From Pyrinomonadaceae bacterium (GTDB lineage: Bacteria > Acidobacteriota > Blastocatellia > Pyrinomonadales > Pyrinomonadaceae): a stretch of DNA of 64,000 bases. This document shows, piece after piece, positions 38,882 through 49,714 of the stretch. The notes under the pieces were generated by a model. It saw only the letters and a program-made list of their open reading frames with translations, ran no database searches and had not been told where the DNA came from. Position 1 is the first letter of the stretch; each line of letters opens with the position of its first letter. The stretch covers positions 1 through 64,000 of the forward strand of contig JAICGZ010000002.1 of the NCBI GenBank assembly GCA_025922875.1, read 5' to 3'. The position numbers and the translations under genes were made by a program.

Positions 38882-41800
38882 ATGGGGAGCGCCAAAATCT
38901 TGAAGTCGAACCTTCTAATCGTTCTTTTTCTTTTGTTGCCGGTCGCAGTTGCTGCACAAACTCATCGCGCATCGCTGCGCGGAACTATTTACGATCCCAA
39001 TCAAGCCGGGATTCAGGGCGCCAACATTACGTTAACTAGTTCGCGGACCGGTGAAGTTCGCACCGCTACAACGAACGGCGATGGCGAATACGTGATCGCA
39101 TCTCTTTCCGCCGGCGAGTATCAGATTAAAGTCGAGACGGGTGGGTTCCGGAGCCACGGTCAACAAATTGTGCTGCTCGTTAACCAGGATCAGCGCCTGG
39201 ATTTAACTCTCCGGATAGCCGGCCCGTCCGTCGCCGATGAGGTCTTGACCGAGGCGCCCGCATTGAAGAAGGATTCGGCTTCACTCAGCACCGTAATCGA
39301 GAACCGTCAAGTCACTGGTCTGCCGCTCGATGGACGTAATTTTTACGAGCTCAGCCTGCTCGTGCCGGGTGCTGTGCCGCCTGCACAAGGTTCAGCCGGA
39401 TCGGTTCGCGGTGACTTCGCATTCAGTGTCAACGGCGCTCGCGAAGACGCCAACAACTTCCTGCTCGATGGTGTTTACAACGTCGATCCGAAACTCAACA
39501 CGTTCGGCGTGCGGCCATCGGTCGATGCGATCCGTGAGTTTGAAATGTTGACCAGCACCTACGACGCCTCGTTCGGCCGCAATCCAGGCGCGCAAGTAAA
39601 CGTGATTTTGAAATCAGGTTCGAACGACTTTCACGGCGCGCTTTTCGAATTTCATCGCAACGCAGCGCTTGATGCGCGTAACTTCTTCGCACCAGCGTCG
39701 GAGCCCAAGCCAAAGTACATTCGCAACCAGTTTGGCGGCGCCCTCGGTGGTCCAATCAAACGCGATCGTACGTTTTTCTTCGTCGACTACGAAGGCACAC
39801 GTTCACGTGAAGGTATTACGCGGGTCACAAACGTGCCGACGGCTTTGGAACGCGCAGGCAACTTCTCGCAGAGTCTTTTCGGCGTGCCGGCTAATCCATT
39901 TACGGGGGAGCCATTCGACAACGGCATCATTCCAGACTTTTTTATTAACCCTGTGGGCCGTGCAATCGCTGCGCTCTATCCGCTGCCAAATCGGAATGAG
40001 CCGTTTCAGAACTTCGTCTCGTCGCCAATATTGCGCGACGACAACGACAGTTTCGACGCGCGCGTCGATCATCACGTCAGCGATCGAGCCAATCTCACGT
40101 TCAGGTACAGCTTCGGTGACCGGAATCTATTTGAACCTTTTACCGGTCCATCCTTCTCGCTCGTTCCCGGATTCGGCGACACTGTAAAACGCCGGAGTCA
40201 GAACGGCATGGTTGCGCTGACAACCGTGCTCACACCAAATTTTGTTAACGAGAGTCGAGTGGCGTTTAGTCGAGTAGCAGCGTCAGTGACCCAGGAAGCG
40301 AGCGTTCTCAACTCCGATGTTGGACTGCCGGCTATTTCACCGCGCGAACGCGACCTCGGCCTGAGCTTCATCACCATCACCGGCTTTTCACCTTTGGGAG
40401 ACGAAGGTAACAACCCGCAAAACAGCGTCACCAACGTCTACCAATTTTTGGATAACGCGAGCTATGTTACCGGCAATCATCTAATCAAGTTCGGCGTCGA
40501 CCTGCGTTTCTCGCAACAGAACGCCTTTCGCGACGTAGAGTCGCGCGGGCGTCTTCAGTTTTCACCTTTCGGACAGATCACAGGCAATGCGCTCGCAGAT
40601 CTTTTACTCGGCTTTCCTCTTCTGACGAGCGTTGCGCGCGTCGATAATCCACAACAGATTCGCACCGAGAGCTACAACTTTTTCATTAACGACAGCTACC
40701 GGGTCAGGCCTCGACTGACAGTCACGGGCGGTTTGCGTTACGAATACAATTCGCCGCCTGTCGACGCGGAAGATCGTGCGAATGTTTACGATGTTGCCTC
40801 GCGAAGTCTTGTGCCGGTTGGAACAAACGGCGTCCCGCGAAGTGGCTTCGAAGCAGACAAGAACAACTTTGCGCCGCGCGTCGGATTGGCCTGGGCCGCT
40901 AACGAAAAGACTGTGCTCCGTGGCGGGTATGGCGTTTACTACGATCAGTCGCCACTCGCGCCCGCGGAAGCGCTCTACTTCAACTCGCCTTTCTTCGATA
41001 ACAACATCTTCTTCTCAGTGCCCGGTCTGCCGCTAACGCTGAATGATCCGTTTCCATCGTTCTTTCCGGTTCCCTTGCCGGATTCCGCGCTCGCCATTCA
41101 GCGGGATCTGCGCACCGGTTACATGCAGCATTGGAACTTCACGGTTGAACGCCAGATCGCAGGCAGCAGCGTGATCGAACTTGCGTACGTGGGCTCGAAA
41201 GGAACGAAACTACTCACCGCGCGCGACATCAACCAGCCGCAACCAGGCGTGTTGCCGCCGGGACTTCCGTTCGTGCCGCGACCCGACCCACGATTCGATG
41301 ACATCAACCTGCTCGAGTCGCGCGCTAATTCGAACTACAACGCGCTGCAAGCACGCTTCCAGCAACGCCTGGCGCGCGGCTTCTCGGCGCTCGTTTCGTA
41401 CACCTGGTCCAAGTCGATCGACGACGCTTCAAACTTCTTCAGCAGCGCCGGCGACCCAAACTTTCCACAGAACAGTTACAACGTCGCCGCCGAGCGTGGC
41501 CGTTCTAATTTTGACGCTCGCCATCGATTGTCGGCGAGTTACTCTTATGCGCTGCCGTTTGGGAAGGGTCTTGCGAACGATCGTTGGCTCTACAGGGTGT
41601 TAAGCGGCTGGGAAACATTTGGCATCGTGACGTTGCAGTCAGGCCGGCCATTCACAGTGGCATTGCTTCCTGAGATCGACAACAGCGGCACAGGTCGATC
41701 GATTCTCGGCTTTGGCAACAACGATCGACCTAACCTCGTTGGAAATCCTGAGCTTTCGAACCCAACGACGCAGCAATGGTTCAACACTGCGGCCTTTGCG

Positions 41801-42061
41801 TTCCCTGCTCCGGGAACGTTCGGAAATGCGGGAAGAAACATTATCGTCGGTCCCGGGTTCCAAAACGTGAACGCTTCACTTGTAAAGAACACAATCCTTA
41901 CTGAGGGCGTGAATTTGCAGTTCCGCGTGGAAACGTTCAACCTCTTCAACCATCCAAACTTCAACCTGCCGGACAACTTCCTCGGCTCGCCGACGTTCGG
42001 CCGAATCACCTCCGCCCGCGACCCGCGCCATATTCAGTTTGGGTTGAAGTTGTTGTTCTAG
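38882..42061 (+). CDS. TonB-dependent receptor with carboxypeptidase-regulatory-like N-terminus (Oar-like)
   Basis: [56 protein letters not shown]...; [14 protein letters not shown]-term [41 protein letters not shown]. Confidence 0.93.
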   Translation: MGSAKILKSNLLIVLFLLLPVAVAAQTHRASLRGTIYDPNQAGIQGANITLTSSRTGEVRTATTNGDGEYVIASLSAGEYQIKVETGGFRSHGQQIVLLVNQDQRLDLTLRIAGPSVADEVLTEAPALKKDSASLSTVIENRQVTGLPLDGRNFYELSLLVPGAVPPAQGSAGSVRGDFAFSVNGAREDANNFLLDGVYNVDPKLNTFGVRPSVDAIREFEMLTSTYDASFGRNPGAQVNVILKSGSNDFHGALFEFHRNAALDARNFFAPASEPKPKYIRNQFGGALGGPIKRDRTFFFVDYEGTRSREGITRVTNVPTALERAGNFSQSLFGVPANPFTGEPFDNGIIPDFFINPVGRAIAALYPLPNRNEPFQNFVSSPILRDDNDSFDARVDHHVSDRANLTFRYSFGDRNLFEPFTGPSFSLVPGFGDTVKRRSQNGMVALTTVLTPNFVNESRVAFSRVAASVTQEASVLNSDVGLPAISPRERDLGLSFITITGFSPLGDEGNNPQNSVTNVYQFLDNASYVTGNHLIKFGVDLRFSQQNAFRDVESRGRLQFSPFGQITGNALADLLLGFPLLTSVARVDNPQQIRTESYNFFINDSYRVRPRLTVTGGLRYEYNSPPVDAEDRANVYDVASRSLVPVGTNGVPRSGFEADKNNFAPRVGLAWAANEKTVLRGGYGVYYDQSPLAPAEALYFNSPFFDNNIFFSVPGLPLTLNDPFPSFFPVPLPDSALAIQRDLRTGYMQHWNFTVERQIAGSSVIELAYVGSKGTKLLTARDINQPQPGVLPPGLPFVPRPDPRFDDINLLESRANSNYNALQARFQQRLARGFSALVSYTWSKSIDDASNFFSSAGDPNFPQNSYNVAAERGRSNFDARHRLSASYSYALPFGKGLANDRWLYRVLSGWETFGIVTLQSGRPFTVALLPEIDNSGTGRSILGFGNNDRPNLVGNPELSNPTTQQWFNTAAFAFPAPGTFGNAGRNIIVGPGFQNVNASLVKNTILTEGVNLQFRVETFNLFNHPNFNLPDNFLGSPTFGRITSARDPRHIQFGLKLLF

Positions 42062-42080
42062 ATGAGTAGTTAGACAGGAT

Positions 42081-43439
42081 TTAATCACCTGACTCTGGCG
42101 CGCCCGCCCTGTCATCGTAGTAGAGATACTTCGCTGACAGCAGAAGGTCTGATTCTTCTGGAGTTGGTGTTTGCGCGACCATCGTGCCGTCGACTTGCTC
42201 GTAGAGCGGTGGTGGGATTTCGGCGAACTCCGACATTGGTCCATAGATTGAATCGACACCTTCTTTGAACACGTCGCCGATCAGCAGATTGATGATGTGC
42301 ACGCGCTCGTCGGGATACTTGCGCAGGAAACCCGAGAAGCTGAATCCGTCGTTGTAGAAGGCATAGACCAGCTTGCGCATCGACTCGATGCCGCGATCGA
42401 GTTTCGCCTGATACTGACCGAGACGCGCCGCGGAGAAGTCGTTGTGATTGAAAGCATCGTGAATGGCATCAGCGGCGAGCTCCGCCATCTTCAGCGCTAA
42501 CAACACTCCCGAAGAGTAGATCGGATCAAGAAAGCCATAAGCATCGCCAATGATGATAAAACCATTACCGGCGTTGTGTTTGGAACGATACGAATAGTCG
42601 AGGATTGAGTAGATCTTATCGGCCCGCGTTCCTTCGGCAACGCGCCGCCGGACTGCTTCACACTTCTCGATCTCTTCGTGAAAGATCTTCGCCAGATCCT
42701 GACCCCGACCCTTCAGTAAGTAATCCGGATTCGCCACGATGCCTACGCTCGTGATGTCGTTCTCGAGTGGGATATACCAGAACCATCCACCACTGCCGGG
42801 TTCAGTGCGCAACACCAACGTCGCGCCACCATTCAGATCCGGCTCGCGATGCGCGTCTTTGAAATAGGAATACAACACCGCCTTCTTGAGTTTCGGATCA
42901 CGCACGCGCCAGCGGAACTTGTTCGAAAGCATCGCTGCCTGCCCGGTGGCATCGACGACGACACTCGCATAAAACTTCTCGCGCGTGCCGTCCTGCATCT
43001 GGACCTCGACGCCGACAGCGCGATCCTCTTCAAACAACACCTGCTTCACCAGCACACCCTGATGCACCACCGCGCCCTGCTCCGCGGCGTGATTGATCAG
43101 CAGGTGGTCGAACTGCGCGCGTGTCACCTGCCACGTTACCGCGCTTTCATGATGCACAGCTTCGAAGAAATAGAACGGGCGCGACTCCTTGCCCGCAGCG
43201 TTTGCAAACTGGACGCTGTACTTGCGCACGAAAGGACTCTGTTTGAGTTTCTCGAGCAGACCCAAACGCCTGAAGGTCCAATAGGTGTCAGTCATCAACG
43301 ATTCACCGATGTGATGACGCGGAAATATTTCCTTCTCAAAGAGAATTACCTGGCGCCCTTCGCGGGCCAGAATGCCGGCAATGGAACTTCCTGCGGGCCC
43401 ACCACCCATTACTATGACGTCAAACTTATTTGTGTTCAT
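42081..43439 (-). CDS. NAD(P)/FAD-dependent oxidoreductase (flavin-dependent halogenase/geranylgeranyl reductase-like)
   Basis: FDVIVMGGGPAGSSIAGILAREGRQVILFEKEIFPRHHIGESLM; GDAYGFLDPIYSSGVLLALKMAELAAD. Confidence 0.9.
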   Translation of the reverse strand: MNTNKFDVIVMGGGPAGSSIAGILAREGRQVILFEKEIFPRHHIGESLMTDTYWTFRRLGLLEKLKQSPFVRKYSVQFANAAGKESRPFYFFEAVHHESAVTWQVTRAQFDHLLINHAAEQGAVVHQGVLVKQVLFEEDRAVGVEVQMQDGTREKFYASVVVDATGQAAMLSNKFRWRVRDPKLKKAVLYSYFKDAHREPDLNGGATLVLRTEPGSGGWFWYIPLENDITSVGIVANPDYLLKGRGQDLAKIFHEEIEKCEAVRRRVAEGTRADKIYSILDYSYRSKHNAGNGFIIIGDAYGFLDPIYSSGVLLALKMAELAADAIHDAFNHNDFSAARLGQYQAKLDRGIESMRKLVYAFYNDGFSFSGFLRKYPDERVHIINLLIGDVFKEGVDSIYGPMSEFAEIPPPLYEQVDGTMVAQTPTPEESDLLLSAKYLYYDDRAGAPESGD

Positions 43440-44749
43440 GCGTAGCGTACAGTTCTGAGTTCAGGTTCAAAAAAATCAAGGAGAAAGTGATCGACTTCCA
43501 AAAGACCACGACGAGTAAGCGCAATCATGCCGTTTTCACGTTGCAGCAAACTCTTATCTTCAAGTTCTTCGTAAACAGGTTGGAATTCTTTCCAAACATC
43601 CACGCCAAACTTCTTCTGAAAGTAAGCGATTTCGATCCGTCCGGTTTTTAATTGCAAGACCATCTCGCGAATGAGCCGCTGCTTCGGCGTCAGCGAAACG
43701 GCGCGCAACAGCGGCAGACGATCCTCGTTAAGGATGCGCACATACTCCTCGAAGTTGTGCGCATTCTGGAAATTAACCCCTCCAAAATGTGAAAACGACG
43801 AGACACCAATGCCGATCATGTCGCCGCCATGCCAAAGGGCGTCCCTGTAAATGAAACGGCAAGTCTTCTTCTTCGTCGCTACAATGTCTGTTCCCGCAAT
43901 TTCGTAGTCGTGCGCAAGAAATTGTTCAAACGCGTAATTAAGCCAGCTGCGTTTCGTCTCCCAGCCGGCGATAGGTGATGTGACACCCTTCTTCAAAATG
44001 TCCTGAGAGATGACGGTGTTGTAGGGCAGTTCCATCTGATAGATCGTGACGGAGTCAGGTTGGAGCTCGATCGTACGGCGCACTGCGTCACGCCACTTCT
44101 CTTCCGTCTCACCCATCATGCCTGCGATGAGATCGACGTTGATCTGCGGGAAGTCGACCTCTCGCGCCCACTGGTAAGCACGATAAATTTCGGGCGACAA
44201 GTGAGCGCGACCGTTTGCGGCGAGAATCTCATCATCGAAGTGTTCAATGCCCAGACTGAGCCGCGTCACGCCGATCTCTTTCAACGTTTCGAGTTTCGAC
44301 TTTTGCAGAGTGCCTGGTTCACACTCGAAAGTAACCTCTTCCGCGTTCTGCCAGCTAACGTGACGATTCAGACCATCGACCAGATAGCGCAACTGTTTGT
44401 CGCTAATGTATGAAGGCGTGCCGCCGCCAAAGTACGCGAACCGCAGTTGGCGTCCCTCAAAAGCCGGCATGCGGCTGTAAAGTTCGTTCTCTTTGATCAG
44501 GGCGTCGAGATAGATCTCGATCTCAGACGACTTCTTGTCGGTGTAAACTTTGAAGTAACAAAAGTGGCAGCGCTTCCGGCAGAAGGGGATGTGAATATAA
44601 AGACCTAAAGGGTCTTCGATTCTGGGCGGCTGGTTTAGGGCGTCGAGAACTTCGGGAACAAACCCCGGCTTCCACTGGGAGAACGGCGGATAGTTCGAGA
44701 CAAAATAGTTTCCTACTTCAGTTCGGGTTTGAGCGATGTCTACCGTCAT
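43436..44749 (-). CDS. Radical SAM protein, coproporphyrinogen III oxidase-like (HemW/HemN family)
   Basis: LGLYIHIPFCRKRCHFCYFKVYTDK (CxxxCxxC), FAYFGGGTPSYISDKQLRYLVDGL, TRLSLGIEHFDDEILAANGR; C-terminal HemN-like helical domain. Confidence 0.9.
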   Translation of the reverse strand: MTVDIAQTRTEVGNYFVSNYPPFSQWKPGFVPEVLDALNQPPRIEDPLGLYIHIPFCRKRCHFCYFKVYTDKKSSEIEIYLDALIKENELYSRMPAFEGRQLRFAYFGGGTPSYISDKQLRYLVDGLNRHVSWQNAEEVTFECEPGTLQKSKLETLKEIGVTRLSLGIEHFDDEILAANGRAHLSPEIYRAYQWAREVDFPQINVDLIAGMMGETEEKWRDAVRRTIELQPDSVTIYQMELPYNTVISQDILKKGVTSPIAGWETKRSWLNYAFEQFLAHDYEIAGTDIVATKKKTCRFIYRDALWHGGDMIGIGVSSFSHFGGVNFQNAHNFEEYVRILNEDRLPLLRAVSLTPKQRLIREMVLQLKTGRIEIAYFQKKFGVDVWKEFQPVYEELEDKSLLQRENGMIALTRRGLLEVDHFLLDFFEPELRTVRYA

Positions 44750-44779
44750 TCCAAATTCAACTTAGCATCAATGCGAATG

Positions 44780-44862
44780 ATTGCCAATTGCCGATTGCCA
44801 ATTGCCAATTGCCAATTTGAAGAACCGCTACAATCGGCAATCGGCAATTGGAAATCGGCAAT
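44780..44862. repeat. Palindromic repeat, family F (ATTGCCAATTGCCGATTGCC...)
   Basis: ATTGCCAATTGCCGATTGCCAATTGCCAATTGCCAATT...AATCGGCAATCGGCAATTGGAAATCGGCAAT. Confidence 0.88.
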
Positions 44863-44931
44863 GACCCCGGTATTACGCACGAGTCGTTGAGTAAGTTGCG
44901 CGGTTCCAACCTCGCGTTGTATAGAAAGCCA

Positions 44932-46365
44932 ATGCCCCGGCCCACTGGATTCACTTTTTCGCACACCCGGAACTATTTACCGTATCTCCTGTTGCTATTG
45001 GTTTTTATAGGCGGCGTTTGGCTGATCCTCGCTGCCGGCTCACGCCTGCACCCTGCAACCCCGCTCGCGACAACAACCGAGCCGGTATCAGCAACCGGAG
45101 TTATTTGGGAAAACTTCAGGACTCCACTCAGCATTCTGCTCATGCAGATAATCGTCATCCTGGCGCTCGCAGGACTGTTTCGACGGTTGTTTCGCGCGAT
45201 CGGTCAGCCACCTGTGATGGGCGAGATGATCGCCGGGATCGTGCTGGGCCCGTCGGTGCTCGGCCTGTTTTTCCCTCCGGCGCTGGCGTTTCTCTTTCCA
45301 CCGGCTTCGCTGGAAACACTGCGACTACTCAGTCAAATCGGTGTTGTACTCTTCATGTTTGTTGTCGGCATGGAGTTGGACGTCAGGCGCCTGCGAGAAA
45401 AAGGATCGGCAGCGGTGATGATCAGTCACGCGAGCATTATCGTGCCTTTTCTTCTCGGTGCGGCCCTTTCACTTTTTCTTTACCAGGAACTCGCGTCGCC
45501 AGGAACCTCTTTCAACGCATTTGCGTTATTCATCGGAGTTGCGATGAGCATCACTGCTTTTCCGGTGCTGGCCCGGATCCTCGAAGACCGCGGCATGTCG
45601 CAAACTTATCTTGGCTCGATTGCGATCACTTGCGCTGCTGTTGACGACGTCACTGCCTGGTGCATCCTGGCACTGGTGATTGCCCTCGTGAAAGCGATGG
45701 GTATCGGGATCTCCGCGATCACCATCGTCCTGACACTGATTTTTGCAGCTTCGATGTTCTTTGTAGTGCGACCGCAATTGGGTCGCCTAATCAAAGAGCC
45801 CGACTCGCAGCTTCACAGGCGCCGGCTGATTCCGATTATCCTGGCATTTGTTTTGGCCTGTGCGCTGATCACGGAAACGATCGGTATTCACGCATTATTC
45901 GGTGCTTTCATGGCCGGAGTAGTAATGCCTCCGATAACGGAGTTCAGGATCTTTCTCAAGGACAAGCTCGAGGCTTTTGGTTCTTATGCGTTGCTTCCGC
46001 TCTTCTTTGCGTTCACAGGGTTACGCACGCAAGTCGGACTGTTGAATGATTCGCAAGACTGGCTGTTGTGCGCCGTGATTATCCTCGTAGCGATCGCAGG
46101 TAAACTCGGCGGAAGCATGTTGATGAGTCGCTGGACGGGAATGAACTGGTCGCAATCATTCGCGATCGGCGTACTCATGAACACGAGAGGATTAGTTGAA
46201 CTTGTAGTGCTGAATGTTGGCTACGATCTTGGTATTCTCTCCGGGCGAATTTTTACGATGATGGTGTTGATGGCACTCGTAACGACGTTCATGACGGGAC
46301 CACTGCTGGCGCTCGTCGCAAAACCAGAAGAGATCTCGCGCAAAGGCGCTAAGGCGCAAAGTTAA
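44932..46365 (+). CDS. Cation:proton antiporter (CPA2/KefB-like)
   Basis: [33 protein letters not shown]...[23 protein letters not shown]...; start at 44932 preferred over 44848, which begins in the repeat. Confidence 0.92.
   Translation: MPRPTGFTFSHTRNYLPYLLLLLVFIGGVWLILAAGSRLHPATPLATTTEPVSATGVIWENFRTPLSILLMQIIVILALAGLFRRLFRAIGQPPVMGEMIAGIVLGPSVLGLFFPPALAFLFPPASLETLRLLSQIGVVLFMFVVGMELDVRRLREKGSAAVMISHASIIVPFLLGAALSLFLYQELASPGTSFNAFALFIGVAMSITAFPVLARILEDRGMSQTYLGSIAITCAAVDDVTAWCILALVIALVKAMGIGISAITIVLTLIFAASMFFVVRPQLGRLIKEPDSQLHRRRLIPIILAFVLACALITETIGIHALFGAFMAGVVMPPITEFRIFLKDKLEAFGSYALLPLFFAFTGLRTQVGLLNDSQDWLLCAVIILVAIAGKLGGSMLMSRWTGMNWSQSFAIGVLMNTRGLVELVVLNVGYDLGILSGRIFTMMVLMALVTTFMTGPLLALVAKPEEISRKGAKAQS
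46335..46362. repeat. Half-site of family A repeat forming the antiporter C-terminus
   Basis: CTCGCGCAAAGGCGCTAAGGCGCAAAGT encodes the terminal ...[10 protein letters not shown]. Confidence 0.7.
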
Positions 46366-46376
46366 GAAGGAGAACA

Positions 46377-46877
46377 GTGATGACAAGAAAGACGTTGTTG
46401 ATAGCCGCCGTGACTATGACTTTGTCAGTACTCGCCTTCGCGGCAACGAAACCAAACTTCAGCGGCACCTGGACGATGGATCGCGCGCGTACCTATGGTC
46501 TGCCTGGAAATATGACCCAGATCCTCACCATCACACACAAAGACGATCAAATCGAGTTGGAAACAAAACTGATCCAGCCTGACAACGAACGCGTGGTGAA
46601 AGACACGATAATTCTCGACGGCAAGGAACACGAGTTCACGCCTGTAGTACCTCCCAACGCGCCGCCGGCGAAAGGTAAACGAACCGCGGTTTGGTTGCCG
46701 GGTGACAAGGGGATTCAGGTAACTGAAGTGACGACCGCTGAGACACCGAAGGGACCGGTCACCACACAATCTGTGAGGAAATGGACCATCACGGCCGAGG
46801 GCGAGTTAGTGATCGACATTTACGTCGACAATCCAAACGTTTCCTTCGAAGCAAAACGGATCTTTAAGAAGCAGTAA
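46377..46877 (+). CDS. Secreted hypothetical protein (166 aa)
   Basis: AGGAG before ATG; signal peptide LIAAVTMTLSVLAFAATKPNFSGTW. Confidence 0.75.
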   Translation: MMTRKTLLIAAVTMTLSVLAFAATKPNFSGTWTMDRARTYGLPGNMTQILTITHKDDQIELETKLIQPDNERVVKDTIILDGKEHEFTPVVPPNAPPAKGKRTAVWLPGDKGIQVTEVTTAETPKGPVTTQSVRKWTITAEGELVIDIYVDNPNVSFEAKRIFKKQ

Positions 46878-46901
46878 TCCACAGATTGATCTGTGGATTA
46901 C
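46874..46901. repeat. Family C-like palindrome spanning the stop codons of two convergent genes
   Basis: GTAATCCACAGAT-TG-ATCTGTGGATTAC, perfect 13-bp arms. Confidence 0.92.
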
Positions 46902-48295
46902 TTCGCCGAGATATCATAAGCCGCCATCTCTGTGGAGTTGCGGACCAGCAACCGTCCACTGGCGATCGCGGGATAATTCCACGTCTGGCCTTGCAGGGCT
47001 GAGAAGCGCGCCACTTCCGTATACTGATTGGGCGTGGCTTTTACCAACGCAATCTCCCCCTTGTCGCTGGTTACGATCAAGTGTCCGCCTGCGAGCAATA
47101 CCTGGCCGTAACCATACCGGCCCTCTTTCCATTTACGCTCACCCGTGTTCACGTCCAGGCAAACCAGAATTCCTTCGTCGAGACCATAAACGTACCCGTT
47201 ATGAAGAACTGAGCTGTTGAACTTGTTCTTCATGTTGTTGTTTTCCCAGATCGTAGTTGCGGTGTAACTGTTGCCGCTGCCCTTGATCTCCACGAGTGCC
47301 GCGCCTTTTCCGTAGCCCGACGAAATGAAGAAACGATTCTGATCGACGGGGATCGGTTGCGAGGCATTGATGCCCATGTCCGTGTCCCACGGATAGCTCC
47401 AGAGCAGCGCTCCAGTTTCAGGAACAAGTCCGAGAACGCGCGACGCGCTGACAACAACAATCTGCCGGCGTCCGGCGAGTTCAACTAGCATCGGTGAAAC
47501 GTAAGCTTGCGAATCGTTGAGTACTTTCCAAACGGGCGCACCCGTCATCTTGTTGTAGGCGACCACCGATTTGTTTGGCGCACCGCCCGGAAGCACGATG
47601 ACTTTGTCGTCAACAACCAGCGGCGATGCGGCCATGGCCCACGGAAGATTATTCGCCTGGTTGTCGGAGAGAATGTTTTTGCCCCAGATCACCGCGCCAC
47701 TGTTGGCATCGAGACAGCGCAACTCGCCGGTTGCGCCGAGGGCGTAGATCCGGCCCTGGTCCCATGTAGGAGTGGCGCGTGGTCCATCGCCGGTTGAATC
47801 CGTGAATTCAGCTTTCCATTTTTGCGCCCACAGTTCGCGTCCGGTTCCCACGTCGTAAGCCGCGACGACTTCCTGGTTTCGTCTCTGCTCAATCGTGTAG
47901 GCCTTGCCTTCAGCAACAGCGAAGGACGCGTGTCCGACGCCCACCGGTTGTTTCCAGATTACGGGTAATCCATTGGCAGGCCAGTTCGTCGCAACTGGCG
48001 TTTCGTCATACTTACCATCGCGTTTTGGACCGCGAAAGGTCGTCCAGTAGTTTCGCACAGGAGCAGGCTGAGTCGTCGCTGTTTGGTCGGGCGAGGCTGC
48101 AACACTCGCTTGCGGAGACGGGCTCGTCGCCGCGACAGGTGCGGCCGGAGCTTGAGCAGCCTGTTGTTGGCGATGCTGTTCGACCGCTGCATCGTGGGCC
48201 TGCCTGGAGCCTGAACTACAGCCAGCAACGATCAGAAGAATTGAGAGGAACAGAATGGATCGTCGAAACATAAGCCCACACCTCTTTTTAGACAC
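46898..48295 (-). CDS. PQQ-like beta-propeller lipoprotein (paralogue 4)
   Basis: ILLIVAGCSSGSRQ lipobox; NYWTTFRGPKRDGKYDETPVATNWPANGLPVIWKQPV. Confidence 0.92.
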   Translation of the reverse strand: MSKKRCGLMFRRSILFLSILLIVAGCSSGSRQAHDAAVEQHRQQQAAQAPAAPVAATSPSPQASVAASPDQTATTQPAPVRNYWTTFRGPKRDGKYDETPVATNWPANGLPVIWKQPVGVGHASFAVAEGKAYTIEQRRNQEVVAAYDVGTGRELWAQKWKAEFTDSTGDGPRATPTWDQGRIYALGATGELRCLDANSGAVIWGKNILSDNQANNLPWAMAASPLVVDDKVIVLPGGAPNKSVVAYNKMTGAPVWKVLNDSQAYVSPMLVELAGRRQIVVVSASRVLGLVPETGALLWSYPWDTDMGINASQPIPVDQNRFFISSGYGKGAALVEIKGSGNSYTATTIWENNNMKNKFNSSVLHNGYVYGLDEGILVCLDVNTGERKWKEGRYGYGQVLLAGGHLIVTSDKGEIALVKATPNQYTEVARFSALQGQTWNYPAIASGRLLVRNSTEMAAYDISAK

Positions 48296-48340
48296 TTACT
48301 TGTTAGACGCCGGAATGGCAAAAATGTTACAGGATTTTTG

Positions 48341-49684
48341 TTAACTTCCTATGCAGTAAAGGTTCTTCTCGCCGCGAATGTAGATTTTGCCGTCCGCGAT
48401 CGCCGGAGACGCATAGACCGGTTCTCCGATCGAATTCGTCCCGAGGATCTCGTGCTTCGGTCCTGACTTCACGATGAACGTGTCGCCATCTTCGCTGGTC
48501 ATTAAAATCTTCCCTTCAAACGCAACGGGAGAGGCCGTGAAAGTCGCCGGGATTGGAATTCGTCCGCCCTCGTATTTCACTTCGCCTGTCCGGGCATCGA
48601 TGCAGGTGAGGATGCCACGGTCAGTTGTTAAATACAGGTAGTCGCCATACAAGATCGGTGACGGCACATACGCCGTGCCTTTGGCATATGTCCAGGGCAC
48701 GTTAGGTGTACCGGTGAGATCCCCATTTTGGCCTAAACGAATGGCCATCGCGATCTTTGCCGGAAAGCCCGCGACCAGATACACCATCTCATTGTTTGCG
48801 ACCGGTGAGGGAATCGCATTGCTCTCCACGCCCTTGTGACGCCACAGTTCTTTGCCAGTCGCGGGATCGTATGAAATCACTGCCTCTGTTCCGCTCGCGA
48901 TCAATTCGGCTCTGGTTGAGGTGCGCACCAGCAAAGGTGTGGACCAACTTACCTGCACCTTCCGCGGAGTTCTCCAAGCCTCTTTGCCCGTCTTCTTGTC
49001 GACCGCAACGATGAAAGACGCTGTACCGTTGTCTTCGTCGCACTGCACGATGACGAGATTGTTGAAGAGGATGGGTGACGTGCCGGTCCCCATGCCCAGG
49101 TTGGCGAGGTTTCCGAGCTGTGCTTTCCACGCCAGTTTACCTTTGAAGTCGTAGGCATACAGACCTTCCGTGCCGAAAAACGCATAGACCAGGTTGCCGT
49201 CAGTAGCCGGTGTCGATGCAGCATACGAACTCTTGCGATGACGATTGTCGTAGGGCGTGCCTTCCCACGCAGTAGCCTGCCAAAGGATCTTGCCAGTGTC
49301 GCGATCGAGGGAGATTACTTTGAACGTGTGTTTGCGATCCGCGCCGACGCTGTCCGGATGGACAAACTCTTTGTCGCCGTCCAGGACGTGCTTCACAGCC
49401 TTAGCTCCGGGCACCACGGGTCCTTCAACCGCAGTAGTTAGAAATACTTGTTTGCCCCAAACAATTGGCGACGAATGCGCGCGACCTTCGATTGACGCCT
49501 TCCACTTGATGTTTTTGGTCGGGCTCCATTCGGAGGGAAGATTTTTCTCGTTGGAGATGCCGGAGCCGTCCGGTCCTCTCCACTGCGGCCAGTTCCCTGC
49601 TGAGGCGTTGTATGCGAGCGCGTTGAGCGCCGCAAAAAAGATCCCGAGGCTAAGTGTTAATCCGATTCGGCGTGATAGTTTCAC
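48341..49684 (-). CDS. PQQ-like beta-propeller repeat secreted protein (paralogue 5)
   Basis: [47 protein letters not shown]. Confidence 0.93.
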   Translation of the reverse strand: MKLSRRIGLTLSLGIFFAALNALAYNASAGNWPQWRGPDGSGISNEKNLPSEWSPTKNIKWKASIEGRAHSSPIVWGKQVFLTTAVEGPVVPGAKAVKHVLDGDKEFVHPDSVGADRKHTFKVISLDRDTGKILWQATAWEGTPYDNRHRKSSYAASTPATDGNLVYAFFGTEGLYAYDFKGKLAWKAQLGNLANLGMGTGTSPILFNNLVIVQCDEDNGTASFIVAVDKKTGKEAWRTPRKVQVSWSTPLLVRTSTRAELIASGTEAVISYDPATGKELWRHKGVESNAIPSPVANNEMVYLVAGFPAKIAMAIRLGQNGDLTGTPNVPWTYAKGTAYVPSPILYGDYLYLTTDRGILTCIDARTGEVKYEGGRIPIPATFTASPVAFEGKILMTSEDGDTFIVKSGPKHEILGTNSIGEPVYASPAIADGKIYIRGEKNLYCIGS

Positions 49685-49714
49685 TGGGCTATTCCTTTCC
49701 GTGTTCAGCGATGG

